From the NCBI GenBank assembly GCA_019136325.1, contig JAGVUJ010000135.1, positions 1 through 53,817 of the forward strand: a stretch of DNA of 53,817 nt, given 5' to 3'. This DNA comes from Deltaproteobacteria bacterium (lineage in GTDB: Bacteria > Desulfobacterota > Syntrophia > Syntrophales > Smithellaceae). The stretch's first letter is position 1; each line of letters starts with the position of its first letter. Made by a program: the position numbers and the translations under genes. The notes under the pieces are model-generated. The model did not search any database, had not been told where the DNA came from, and was given only the letters and a program-made list of their open reading frames with translations. Positions 27,303-35,590 of this stretch are shown piece by piece.

Positions 27303-28121
27303 ATGTGTCGCTCCGACTCAAGAAAAATAATATTATGCATCAATCTACTGATCTTTGTTTTATTTTCGGGATGTGCAACTCTTCCGAATGTCAAGACGCA
27401 AGACGTCAATAATCATCGGGTTGAGTATTCGTTGATACGCAATCGTTCTGCGGCGGTTGTTTTTGAAAACGGCCTGGACGGGAAAATGAACTGGTGGCGA
27501 AAAGTCATTCCTGAGATATCGAAGAATGCCACAACCTTTGCCTACAATCGTCCGGGGTATGGAAGGAGTGATGGTGTATCCACTCTTCGTGATGGCTTTC
27601 ACATTGTTGAAGAATTGAGAACGCTTTTAAAGAGCAACGGACTAACGCCCCCGTATGTTCTTGTCGGGCATTCCTATGGCGGTCTGCTCATGCAGCTTTA
27701 CGCGCGCAAGTATCCGGATGAAGTGGGCGCGCTGATTCTCGTCGATTCGACGCATCCGGAACAGTTCAAGGGCAAAGGCGCTTTGGAGAACTGGCCGGCG
27801 TGGCTTCGTCTTCTGTTTCATTTGTATTTGTCGTCGGCAGCAAAGCAGGAAATGGATTTCATCAGTGCTACAGGAGAGCAGGTGCTGGCGCTGCCGGCAT
27901 TTTCGGGGAAGCCTGTCATTGTACTCAGCGCTTTGCAGCCGATGCGTCATAAAGGAGAGCTTGCCGATGACGCCAATGCAAAGCGGAAGGATATTGCCCG
28001 GCTTTATCCTGGCTCTCAGCAGGTATGGGTGGACAGCGGGCACGGCATCCCGCTGGAAAAACCGGAAGCGGTAATCGACGCCGTCAGGCAGGTGCTGGCA
28101 AAAGAAAGATCAACTGACTGA
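27303..28121 (+). CDS. alpha/beta hydrolase, predicted lipoprotein
   Basis: A protein of about 272 residues starting at the ATG at 27303, where a lipoprotein signal begins (CRSDSRKIILCINLLIFVLF, lipobox FSGC). The open frame extends 86 codons further upstream, but that part reads as an unrelated remnant. The hydrolase core shows FAYNRPGYGRSD, the nucleophile elbow GHSYGG (Ser), a later Asp region (ILVDST) and the C-terminal His in DSGHGIPLEKPE. It acts outside the cytoplasm if the signal is real. The substrate is unknown. The ribosome binding site is weak (GGTGA). Confidence 0.75.
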   Translation: MCRSDSRKIILCINLLIFVLFSGCATLPNVKTQDVNNHRVEYSLIRNRSAAVVFENGLDGKMNWWRKVIPEISKNATTFAYNRPGYGRSDGVSTLRDGFHIVEELRTLLKSNGLTPPYVLVGHSYGGLLMQLYARKYPDEVGALILVDSTHPEQFKGKGALENWPAWLRLLFHLYLSSAAKQEMDFISATGEQVLALPAFSGKPVIVLSALQPMRHKGELADDANAKRKDIARLYPGSQQVWVDSGHGIPLEKPEAVIDAVRQVLAKERSTD

Positions 28122-28140
28122 AATGGTTGAAAGGAATTCA

Positions 28141-28563
28141 ATGGAAATAAACATCATATATGATTGTTCTAAAACAGACTGGAAAGTTGTTTCGGAAACA
28201 TTAAAGCGCGTCGGTATGGCCTTTGAAGAACCGGATATACACAAGCAAGCATTTGAAGCCAGTTACACAACCGTGTTTGTTTATCACGCCGGCCAATTGA
28301 TCGGTTTTGGCCGGGCGATATCCGACGGCGCCTATCAGGCTGCCGTGTATGACGTAGCTGTTATTCCTGAATTCCAGAAAATGGGTATCGGGAAGATCAT
28401 TATGCAAAAAATACTGGAGCATTTAACAGGGTGCAATGTTATTTTATATGCGTCGCCGGGGAGGGAAGAATTCTATCGCAAGCTGGGACTGCGGAAAATG
28501 AAAACGGGCATGGCGCTTTTTAGAAATCCGCAGAAGATGAAAGACAGGGGTTTCACGGACTGA
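28141..28563 (+). CDS. GNAT family N-acetyltransferase
   Basis: A protein of about 140 residues with the GNAT fold: VYHAGQLIGFGRAISDG, VYDVAVIPEFQKMGIGKIIM (the acetyl-CoA pyrophosphate loop Q-K-M-G-I-G) and EFYRKLGLRKM near the end. It transfers an acetyl group to an unknown amine. I chose the ATG at 28141, which has AAAGGA 5 nt upstream, over an ATG at 28123. It is 20 bp after the hydrolase and 1 bp before the next gene. Confidence 0.85.
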   Translation: MEINIIYDCSKTDWKVVSETLKRVGMAFEEPDIHKQAFEASYTTVFVYHAGQLIGFGRAISDGAYQAAVYDVAVIPEFQKMGIGKIIMQKILEHLTGCNVILYASPGREEFYRKLGLRKMKTGMALFRNPQKMKDRGFTD

Positions 28564-28564
28564 A

Positions 28565-28972
28565 ATGGATTCATATGGTCTTATACAAATATTCTTTTTT
28601 TACATTCTCGTTGCCTGCGGGGAGACCTTGAACGGGATCGGCAGAACGCTTTTCCTGAACAAGCGGGTGGGCGCGGCAAAAGCGAAGAGAATATCCGTCA
28701 TCCCCGCTCTTATTTTATGTCTGCTGATATGTTATTTTTATGTTCCGGTTATTGGTATTACAACGGATAGAGGACTTCTGCTTCTCGGTATTTCGCTGTC
28801 GGCATTCATGCTGCTGTTTGATATCACGCCCGGGAAATTTATCATGAAGGCAAAACTGCCGGTAATTTTGAACGATCTCAACCTATTCAGGGGAAACCTG
28901 CTCGGGATCGGTCTGATCTTCATGGCGTTTTGTCCGCTGGCGGCGATAACGTTACGTCGTGTTTTTGAGTGA
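28565..28972 (+). CDS. small integral membrane protein, uncharacterised
   Basis: A 135-residue protein with about four hydrophobic helices (residues about 7-25, 45-65, 73-90 and 110-128) and a conserved-looking ETLNGIGRTLFLNKRVG loop after the first helix. No family is recognised with confidence. It follows the GNAT gene by 1 bp and is 1 bp from the radical SAM gene, so it is co-transcribed and probably coupled. Confidence 0.65.
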   Translation: MDSYGLIQIFFFYILVACGETLNGIGRTLFLNKRVGAAKAKRISVIPALILCLLICYFYVPVIGITTDRGLLLLGISLSAFMLLFDITPGKFIMKAKLPVILNDLNLFRGNLLGIGLIFMAFCPLAAITLRRVFE

Positions 28973-28973
28973 T

Positions 28974-29717
28974 ATGAAGATCAAAGAAATTCACGCCAAA
29001 TCCGTTCTTTCGCCGTCCAAAATCTATGACTATGTCGTTAATCCGTACGTCGGGTGTCAACATGCCTGTTCTTACTGTTACGCACGATTCATGAAACGAT
29101 TTACAGGTCATCGAGAACCTTGGGGCGATTTTGTGGATGTAAAAATCAACGCGCCGGAGTTGTTAAGCAAGGAAATAAAGAGGAAACGGACAGGAACGGT
29201 CTGGGTGAGCGGTGTCTGCGATCCATACCAGCCGCTGGAAGCAAAATACAAACTTACAGGAAAATGTCTGGAAATACTTATGCGGAAAAACTGGCCGGTT
29301 ATGATTCAGACACGTTCGCCTTTGGTTCTTCGGGATCTGGAGATATTTAAAAATTCAAGAAATATCGAAGTCGGACTTTCCATTACCACAGCAAACGACA
29401 AAATAAGAAAAATATTTGAGCCTTACGCGCCGCCGGTTGAGAAACGGTTAAGCGCCATCGAAACATTGCATCAAAACGGCATCAGGACGTATGTCATGAT
29501 CGCGCCGATTCTGCCCGACGCTGAAAATCTGATCGCTCTCTTGGTCGGAAAAGTAGATTACATCATTATCGACCGCATGAATTATTCCCATGCCGGTAAA
29601 ATCTATGAAAGACACGGGTGGAAAGATAAAAATACCTGCGATTACTTTCATCTCATCGGAAATAAGATAGAAAAAGATTGTGCAGATCTGGGAATCGATT
29701 GCCGATCCGCCTATTGA
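28974..29717 (+). CDS. radical SAM protein, spore-photoproduct-lyase/Rv2578c-like
   Basis: A protein of about 247 residues starting at the ATG at 28974. The 4Fe-4S/SAM motif CQHACSYCYARFMKRF lies near residue 30, preceded by the hallmark NPYVGC. GVCDPYQPLE, TRSPLVLRDL and VGLSITTAND are shared with the SplB-like radical SAM subgroup. Members of this subgroup without spore genes nearby have no proven substrate. The terminal region ends in cysteine-containing DLGIDCRSAY. An upstream start at 28959 would overlap the preceding gene and lacks support. Confidence 0.85.
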   Translation: MKIKEIHAKSVLSPSKIYDYVVNPYVGCQHACSYCYARFMKRFTGHREPWGDFVDVKINAPELLSKEIKRKRTGTVWVSGVCDPYQPLEAKYKLTGKCLEILMRKNWPVMIQTRSPLVLRDLEIFKNSRNIEVGLSITTANDKIRKIFEPYAPPVEKRLSAIETLHQNGIRTYVMIAPILPDAENLIALLVGKVDYIIIDRMNYSHAGKIYERHGWKDKNTCDYFHLIGNKIEKDCADLGIDCRSAY

Positions 29718-29771
29718 ATAATCGGATGCTTTGAACTAAAATAGTTATATTATGATATTCGGGTAAATCGG

Positions 29772-30278
29772 ATGAAAAAGAAAAAAATCATTGTAAAGGA
29801 CCTGATGCAGCGGGATTATGTTTATTATCTTACTGAGCCTGCCGGGAGCAACTATCCTCCGGACTTTAAGCCTGATTTAACCCCGATGCAGATGCTGGAA
29901 ATGGGCGTCTTCGGCGGCAAGTACATGACCGACTGTCGCCATGAGTTTCCCCGTAGCTGGTTTGTCCGTGCGAAGCTCTGTCATGAACGGCATGATCCGC
30001 AGCTTAATTATTTCGGCGTGAACGCTTCGCAGCCTTTGTCGGTCTGGCGGGGGAAAGGCTGGATTTACCATGAAGATCCCAGAGGGTGGTTTCAATGGTA
30101 TTGCCGGTATTACAGGGGCAGAAGATGCCCGGATGATGCGCGGCAGATTCAAAGATGGAAAGCGATGAAACGGCACATTTCGCAAATCAGAAAACACTGC
30201 AGGCAAGGGGATCTGAAGTGCCGTCCTAAACAAAGACAGGCTTTATTGAACTGGGCCTACGACAGCAGGAAATTTTAG
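29772..30278 (+). CDS. conserved hypothetical protein
   Basis: A 168-residue soluble, aromatic- and Arg-rich protein. Recognisable segments are MLEMGVFGGKYMTDC, HDPQLNYFGVNASQPLSVW and DPRGWFQWYCRYYRGRR followed by RQIQRWKAMKRH. I know this pattern from an uncharacterised family spread across bacteria and archaea but cannot give a function. It has no signal peptide or membrane helix. It lies 54 bp after the radical SAM gene on the same strand. Confidence 0.7.
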   Translation: MKKKKIIVKDLMQRDYVYYLTEPAGSNYPPDFKPDLTPMQMLEMGVFGGKYMTDCRHEFPRSWFVRAKLCHERHDPQLNYFGVNASQPLSVWRGKGWIYHEDPRGWFQWYCRYYRGRRCPDDARQIQRWKAMKRHISQIRKHCRQGDLKCRPKQRQALLNWAYDSRKF

Positions 30279-30342
30279 CACCGGTTGCTTTCTTCATAGT
30301 AACGACGTCATGGTTTAACCGGAGTGTATTTCAGAAAAATAT

Positions 30343-30792
30343 ATGAACCCGCCAACCAATCGAATGACAAAACCCGGCAACCCGCCAAATGATTCCGAGA
30401 TTGCACAGTGGCTGGGCAAGAAAGCTGATCGTTACTGGAAGCGGCTGACGGAACGGATTGAACAAATATATCCCGATATCTTTATTCCGGAGTGGCTTTA
30501 CGGCGGCAGGAAACACGGGTGGTCTTTGAGATATAAAAAGAGCAAATCATTTTGTACGCTGATTCCGGAGAAGAATCGATTTGTTTTGTTGATTGTTTTT
30601 GGAACGGAAGAACGGATAAAGGTGGAGACAATAAAAAAAGATCTGTCACCATGCACCCGGAGGGCGTATGACGAAGCCGCAACGTATCACGACGGGAAAT
30701 GGCTGCTTCTGACGATCGATCATGAAAAAGTCATCGAAGATGTAAGAAAGCTTCTGGCAATAAAAAGAAAACCAAAAGTGAAAACGGCGTAA
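30343..30792 (+). CDS. DUF3788 family protein
   Basis: A 149-residue soluble protein with the DUF3788 pattern: a Trp/Arg-rich centre (EWLYGGRKHGWSLRYKKS KSFCTLIP), LIVFGTEERIK, and the C-terminal YHDGKWLLLTID. Members are small cytoplasmic proteins often found among stress or accessory genes. Function unknown. It belongs to the run of small plus-strand genes from 27303 to 31596. Confidence 0.75.
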   Translation: MNPPTNRMTKPGNPPNDSEIAQWLGKKADRYWKRLTERIEQIYPDIFIPEWLYGGRKHGWSLRYKKSKSFCTLIPEKNRFVLLIVFGTEERIKVETIKKDLSPCTRRAYDEAATYHDGKWLLLTIDHEKVIEDVRKLLAIKRKPKVKTA

Positions 30793-30834
30793 AGTGATTG
30801 CGCTCATCAAAATCGGAAAGATTGGCGAGAAAAA

Positions 30835-31596
30835 ATGAAACCGTGGTACGAAACGTTATTCGAGAATTACGGGAAACGATATGATCAGGAGGTCTTCGTT
30901 CAGGGGACGCTGGGCGAATGCGATTTTATCGAGCGCGAAATCGGCTTCAATAAAGCGTTAAAGATCCTGGACGTCGGATGCGGAACGGGTCGGCATGCCG
31001 TCGAGTTATCCAAAAGAGGTTATCGGATTACAGGCATTGATTTATCCGAATCGCAGCTGGCCAGAGCCAGAGAAAAGGCGGAACAACAGGGCGTCAGGAT
31101 TGATTTCTTGAAACTCGATGCGCGAAATCTGCCCTTTGTAAATGAGTATGATCTTGTCATCATGCTGTGTGAAGGCGCGTTTCCATTGATGGAAACGGAT
31201 GAAATGAATTATGCAATATTGAAGAACGCGACCCGGGCTCTTAACGAAAACGGTAAAATAATTTTTACGACGCTGAACGGACTTTTCCCTTTGTATCATT
31301 CCGTGGAAGCATTTTGCGCCGCCGGCGCTCAGGACGGGAATGCAACGTACAGAAGCAATACCTTTGACTTAATGACTTTCCGCGATTACATCATAACCGA
31401 GATTGAAGATGATGACGGGAACAAAAGGCGGATGCCATGCAATGAACGATATTATGTGCCCAGCGAAATCACCTGGCTTTTGAAGTCGCTGGGATATAAA
31501 AAAATAGAGATATTCGGCGCAAAACTCGGCGCGTTTTCCCGGAACGATAAATTAACAACCGAAGACTTTGAAATGCTTGTCGTGGCTGAACGGTAA
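30835..31596 (+). CDS. class I SAM-dependent methyltransferase
   Basis: A 253-residue Rossmann-fold methyltransferase. Motif I is ILDVGCGTGRHAVELSKRG, followed by the acidic GIDLSESQLARA and YDLVIMLCEGAFPLME. The C-terminal half is larger than in the minimal fold and includes YYVPSEITWLLKSLGY. The acceptor is unknown. It ends the accessory gene run; a 107-bp gap separates it from the crotonase gene. Confidence 0.85.
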   Translation: MKPWYETLFENYGKRYDQEVFVQGTLGECDFIEREIGFNKALKILDVGCGTGRHAVELSKRGYRITGIDLSESQLARAREKAEQQGVRIDFLKLDARNLPFVNEYDLVIMLCEGAFPLMETDEMNYAILKNATRALNENGKIIFTTLNGLFPLYHSVEAFCAAGAQDGNATYRSNTFDLMTFRDYIITEIEDDDGNKRRMPCNERYYVPSEITWLLKSLGYKKIEIFGAKLGAFSRNDKLTTEDFEMLVVAER

Positions 31597-31703
31597 CGAA
31601 GAAAGATTTGCAAAGAAATATCACTTAAATTTCCGGCGTTGACACGAAGCAGTCCTTTACTTATACTCATGAACATCAAAGTAACCTGTAAGGAGTATCC
31701 GTT

Positions 31704-32486
31704 ATGACCATTCATATTAAAACCGAAGATCACATTATGCTTATTGAAATTGACCGGCCCGCAAAATACAACGCCATGACGCGCGAAATGTACACGAAAA
31801 TGGCGCAGGCCTATTATAAACTTGACCGCGACGACGATTTATGGGTGGGAGTTGTTTATGCCAATGGGCCACATTTTACATCCGGTCTGGAGTTAACCGA
31901 CTGGTCGGATGCTTTCGGCAACGGAGAAGGTTTCCCTGTGAGCGGACAAAATGAAATCGATCCGTTTTACATGATGAACGAAGAACGCTGCCGGAAGCCG
32001 CTTATTTATGCGGTGCAGGGGTATTGCTTTACATGGGGGCCGGAAGTGATGCTGAACGCGGATATTCGCGTGGCGGCATCCGATACGCGTTTCGCCATGC
32101 TGGAAGTGCGCCGTGGATTTTTTCCCTGCGGAGGAGCGACATTCAGATTGGCCCGGGATATCGGCTGGTCCAATGCCATGCGTTATCTTTTAACCGGTGA
32201 CCAGTGGACAGCGGAGGACGCCTATCGCATGGGGCTGGTGCAGTATGTTACCGAGCCGGGCAAGCAACTGGAAAAAGCGATGGAACTGGCGCGAAAAGTC
32301 GCCGCCGCCGCACCGCTGGGTGTCCGCAATATTTTGAAAAGCGGCCGTCTGGCCGAAAAAAACGGAGAAGCGGCAGCAAAAAAAATAATCTTTCAGGATG
32401 TGGCAGAGGTCATGAAGAGCGAAGATATGAAAGAAGGCCTGCAATCCTTTATCGAACGCCGCACCGCTGTATTTAAAGGAAAATAA
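31704..32486 (+). CDS. enoyl-CoA hydratase/isomerase (crotonase) family protein
   Basis: A 260-residue crotonase with the CoA-binding ANGPHFTSGLEL oxyanion segment, the second oxyanion strand YCFTWGPEVM, and the LEVRRGFFPCGGAT helix carrying the first catalytic Glu. The second Glu of true hydratases appears to be missing (NAMRYLLTG), so it may be an isomerase, a hydrolase or a specialised hydratase. AAGGAG precedes the ATG. It stands apart from the fadAB operon and could act on a branched or aromatic-derived acyl-CoA. Confidence 0.85.
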   Translation: MTIHIKTEDHIMLIEIDRPAKYNAMTREMYTKMAQAYYKLDRDDDLWVGVVYANGPHFTSGLELTDWSDAFGNGEGFPVSGQNEIDPFYMMNEERCRKPLIYAVQGYCFTWGPEVMLNADIRVAASDTRFAMLEVRRGFFPCGGATFRLARDIGWSNAMRYLLTGDQWTAEDAYRMGLVQYVTEPGKQLEKAMELARKVAAAAPLGVRNILKSGRLAEKNGEAAAKKIIFQDVAEVMKSEDMKEGLQSFIERRTAVFKGK

Positions 32487-32556
32487 ATCCATAGGTTTTT
32501 ACCGTATTTTCAATCATGATCGCTTCGCATTTTGACGTGTAAGAGAAAGGCGACGG

Positions 32557-33129
32557 ATGGACGCGACTTTTTTTAATTCCGACATATTCAGGTTTATCAT
32601 TCTGCCCCTGCTGATTTTTTCCACGCGTATCTGCGATGTGACGCTCGATACATTACGGATTATTTATGTATCGCGCGGACTAAAAGTTCTGGCAGCGTCC
32701 ATCGGATTTATTGAAGTTCTGATCTGGTTGTTCGCCATCACTCAGATTTTCAAGAATCTGACAAATCCCATTTATTATGTTGCGTATGCGGGCGGTTTTG
32801 CGATGGGCAATTATGTCGGAATTTTCATTGAAGAAAAGATGGCGGTCGGCACTGTCGTGATCCGGACCATTACACAAAAAGATGCCAGTGTATTGATTAA
32901 ATGGTTGAAAACGGAAGGATATGGCGTCACCCATATTGATGCCCAGGGGGCTCTCGGACCGGTAAAAATTATTTATACGATCGTCAAAAGAAGAGATATT
33001 CAACACGTCCTCGAAACTATTCGCACATGCAATCCCCTGGCATTCTATACCATCGAAGACATTCGTTCCTCCAGCAAGGGAGTCTTCCCGATTGTTAAAT
33101 CCGGTAAGAACAAATATAAAGAGCCATAG
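32557..33129 (+). CDS. UPF0316/DUF2179 membrane protein
   Basis: A 190-residue protein with three N-terminal membrane helices (residues about 12-95: FIILPLLIFSTRICDVTLDT, then GFIEVLIWLFAITQIF) and a soluble C-terminal DUF2179 domain (VVIRTITQKDASVLIKWLK, VKIIYTIVKRRD). This is the UPF0316 architecture. Function is unknown; DUF2179 domains in related proteins are regulatory. AAAGG lies upstream of the ATG. Confidence 0.85.
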   Translation: MDATFFNSDIFRFIILPLLIFSTRICDVTLDTLRIIYVSRGLKVLAASIGFIEVLIWLFAITQIFKNLTNPIYYVAYAGGFAMGNYVGIFIEEKMAVGTVVIRTITQKDASVLIKWLKTEGYGVTHIDAQGALGPVKIIYTIVKRRDIQHVLETIRTCNPLAFYTIEDIRSSSKGVFPIVKSGKNKYKEP

Positions 33130-33202
33130 TCACATGCCTGCGCATCAAAGTGGTTCATGAATAAATACTCGCGCGAAAAATTCGTCATGAAGGATAGAAG
33201 AA

Positions 33203-33406
33203 ATGGAATGTAAGAAAGAAAAAAATCTCGAAAAATGCAATTGCACCTATGAACCCTGCAGCAGAAAGGGCGTATGTTGCGATTGCTTAACCTATCATTT
33301 GAAAAAAAGACAGCTTCCCGCCTGCTGTTTTCCAAAGGATGCGGAAAAAACCTACAACAGGTCCTTTGAATATTTTACCGAACTGGTATCACAACGCCGG
33401 ATATAG
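33203..33406 (+). CDS. small cysteine-rich protein, DUF6485-like
   Basis: A 67-residue protein with eight cysteines in a pattern of CNCTYEPCSRKGVCCDCL and PACCF, which suggests a zinc or iron-sulfur site. The C-terminal RSFEYFTELV helix is typical of the family I recall as DUF6485. A good ribosome binding site (AAGGATAG) precedes the ATG. It is cytoplasmic. It lies 73 bp after the UPF0316 gene and is convergent with the antiporter. Confidence 0.75.
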   Translation: MECKKEKNLEKCNCTYEPCSRKGVCCDCLTYHLKKRQLPACCFPKDAEKTYNRSFEYFTELVSQRRI

Positions 33407-33425
33407 AAAAAATCTTTTCAGAAAG

Positions 33426-35156
33426 TCATCTCGTTTTTGTTTTTGTCGCAAGGGGGTCTTTCTGTTGAAACGCTTTGTCATATAAAATGCTTCGGACGGT
33501 TTCTCGGTGTTCAGCAGCCGCAACGCAGGCCATTTGATCGACCGCCGTGACCACTTCCGACAGGGCAACGCCGACTTCAGCTTCCCCGGCGGCAACAACA
33601 GTAGCCCCCGCTCTGCGCAGGGCGGCTGCGTCACGGAGATGCGCGCAGCGCACCATAATTTGCAACTCCGGGTTGAGAAGACGCGCATGTTTGATGATCT
33701 CGGAAGCGTCTTCAATGTCTGTGCTGATAATCAGGCTGCCGGCGGTTGCGATGCCCGCATCTTCAAGCGTTCCCGGACGAAGAACATCACCGTATATTGC
33801 CGTATATCCCTGAGCGCGCAGTTGGCGAACCGATTTCAGATTAAGATCAATGACCGTGATCTCGGTGCCGCGTTCCGTCAAAAGATTGTGAACGATTTGT
33901 CCTATGGGACCGTAGCCGACGAGGATGCAGTGATTGGGGTTCATCGTTTGCGGTTGGCTTTTAATTACCGGACGGGATTTCTTTGTCCTGGACGATTGTC
34001 GGCGCGCCCAGCGGTAAATGAAGGGGTTCAAGGCAATGGAAATAATGGAAGCGGCGACCAGCGCATTCCATCCGGCATCGTTGATGATTTTGAGTTGAAG
34101 CGCGACTGTGCCGAGAATAAAGCTGAATTCTCCAACTTGCGAAAAAGCGGCTCCGATGGGGATTGCCGCTGACAGGGGCTGGCCCAGTATCCGTACGGTC
34201 AATGTGGCGGCGAGCGGTTTGATTATGATGACGACAAGAAGAACTGCTGCGATGACGAAGGGAACCTGTATCAAACTCATCGGATCAAAAAGCATTCCGA
34301 TCGAAACGAAGAAGAGCACCGCAAAAGCGTCGCGCATCGGTATGGCGTCAATACCCGCCCGCGCGGCAAACTCGGAACGGCCCACCGCCAGGCCGGCGAG
34401 AAAAGCGCCCAGAGCCATCGAAACGCCGAATAGTTTTGCGGAACCGACGGCAATTCCCACGGCCAGAACCAGAACGGCCAGCGTAAAGAGCTCCCGGGAC
34501 CGTGTTTTGGCAATGTGCTCCAGCGCCCATGGAATAATCCATCGTCCGAGAACCACAACGATGGCGACCAGTCCGATAATCTTTATCCCGGCTACGCTGA
34601 GAACGGTTCCGATGCTCTGATCCATGCTTCTGTCCGGTGAAAAAATAATGGGTAGAAGCAGCAACAGCGCGACGGTGAGAATATCTTCCACGACGGTCCA
34701 GCCGATGGCGATATGGCCGATCTTGGCGTGCAGATCGTGCCACTCCGCCAGCACCATGGCCATCACCACCGTGCTGGCTACCGAAATAGCCATGCCCAGG
34801 ATGAATCCGGATGTCCAATCCCAGCCCATGAAATGCAGCAAGACGGCCAGTGCGGAAGTGGACAAGGTGCTTTGAATCAGCGCGCCCGGAACGGCGACAC
34901 GCCATACCGCAATCAATTCACGCAGATGGAAACGCAATCCGATACCAAACAGCAGCAGAATCACGCCGATTTCCGCAAATTGTTCCGCAATGGTCCGGTT
35001 GACGACAACGCCGGGAGTGAAGGGACCGACGATAATGCCTGCCAGCAGGTAACCGATAATGGGCGATAACTTCAGACGGACGGCGATATATCCGAAGAAA
35101 AGAGCGGCAGCCAGTCCAACGGCAAAGGTTATCAGGACACTCAGTTCATCCATCAT
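33426..35156 (-). CDS. Kef-type monovalent cation/proton antiporter with TrkA-N domain
   Basis: A 576-residue protein. Residues about 5-390 form the twelve-helix CPA2 exchanger (YLLAGIIVGPFTPG near the start). Residues about 415-560 are a cytoplasmic RCK/TrkA-N domain with the NAD loop LVGYGPIGQIV. The organisation resembles E. coli YbaL. It exchanges potassium or sodium for protons under control of bound nucleotide. A second gene for an ancillary KefF-like oxidoreductase is not present. Upstream, the gap 35157-35590 holds a promoter pointing the other way. Confidence 0.88.
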   Translation of the reverse strand: MMDELSVLITFAVGLAAALFFGYIAVRLKLSPIIGYLLAGIIVGPFTPGVVVNRTIAEQFAEIGVILLLFGIGLRFHLRELIAVWRVAVPGALIQSTLSTSALAVLLHFMGWDWTSGFILGMAISVASTVVMAMVLAEWHDLHAKIGHIAIGWTVVEDILTVALLLLLPIIFSPDRSMDQSIGTVLSVAGIKIIGLVAIVVVLGRWIIPWALEHIAKTRSRELFTLAVLVLAVGIAVGSAKLFGVSMALGAFLAGLAVGRSEFAARAGIDAIPMRDAFAVLFFVSIGMLFDPMSLIQVPFVIAAVLLVVIIIKPLAATLTVRILGQPLSAAIPIGAAFSQVGEFSFILGTVALQLKIINDAGWNALVAASIISIALNPFIYRWARRQSSRTKKSRPVIKSQPQTMNPNHCILVGYGPIGQIVHNLLTERGTEITVIDLNLKSVRQLRAQGYTAIYGDVLRPGTLEDAGIATAGSLIISTDIEDASEIIKHARLLNPELQIMVRCAHLRDAAALRRAGATVVAAGEAEVGVALSEVVTAVDQMACVAAAEHRETVRSILYDKAFQQKDPLATKTKTR

Positions 35157-35353
35157 TTATTCCTTCAAGAAAAAATGTCCGGTGACGACATGATGTTGCT
35201 GTTTTTTGCCCCAGAGATGTCAACGCTTTGATTAAGACAAGATATATGAATCACAATTAATTAACTATAATAATTTATAATAAAAATCAAATTTTTTAAA
35301 TCTTTATCACGCGTTGTTCTTGTGTCTCTTGTCTTCGTCGGATGAAATGTTGA

Positions 35354-35382
35354 TTGACAGGGATGGTTATGTTTATTATATT
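35354..35382 (+). promoter_or_regulatory. sigma-70-type promoter upstream of the usp gene
   Basis: TTGACA (35354-35359), 17 bp, TATATT (35377-35382). It lies in the AT-rich 434-bp gap before the Usp gene and would give a leader of about 200 nt. I see no other gene or RNA in this gap. Confidence 0.55.
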
Positions 35383-35590
35383 TTATACAAATAATGAACG
35401 ATGTTCCGATCATGGGCATAACGTTGTAACGTGATGCATGGATTATGATTCATTAGACGTACAGGTCATTTCTTGAATACAGTAAAACTTTCCGGCCGGT
35501 CACATATCCGACGATCCCGGTCATTCTTTCCATAAACCTCCGTTGACTTCGGAAAAATCCGGAAAGGGCAATCATTAAAGGAGTGATTTC

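Noticed and set aside
33507..34172. Plus-strand open frame of 221 codons opposite the Kef antiporter
   Set aside because: Shadow of a confident membrane-transport gene; low-complexity and without a ribosome binding site.
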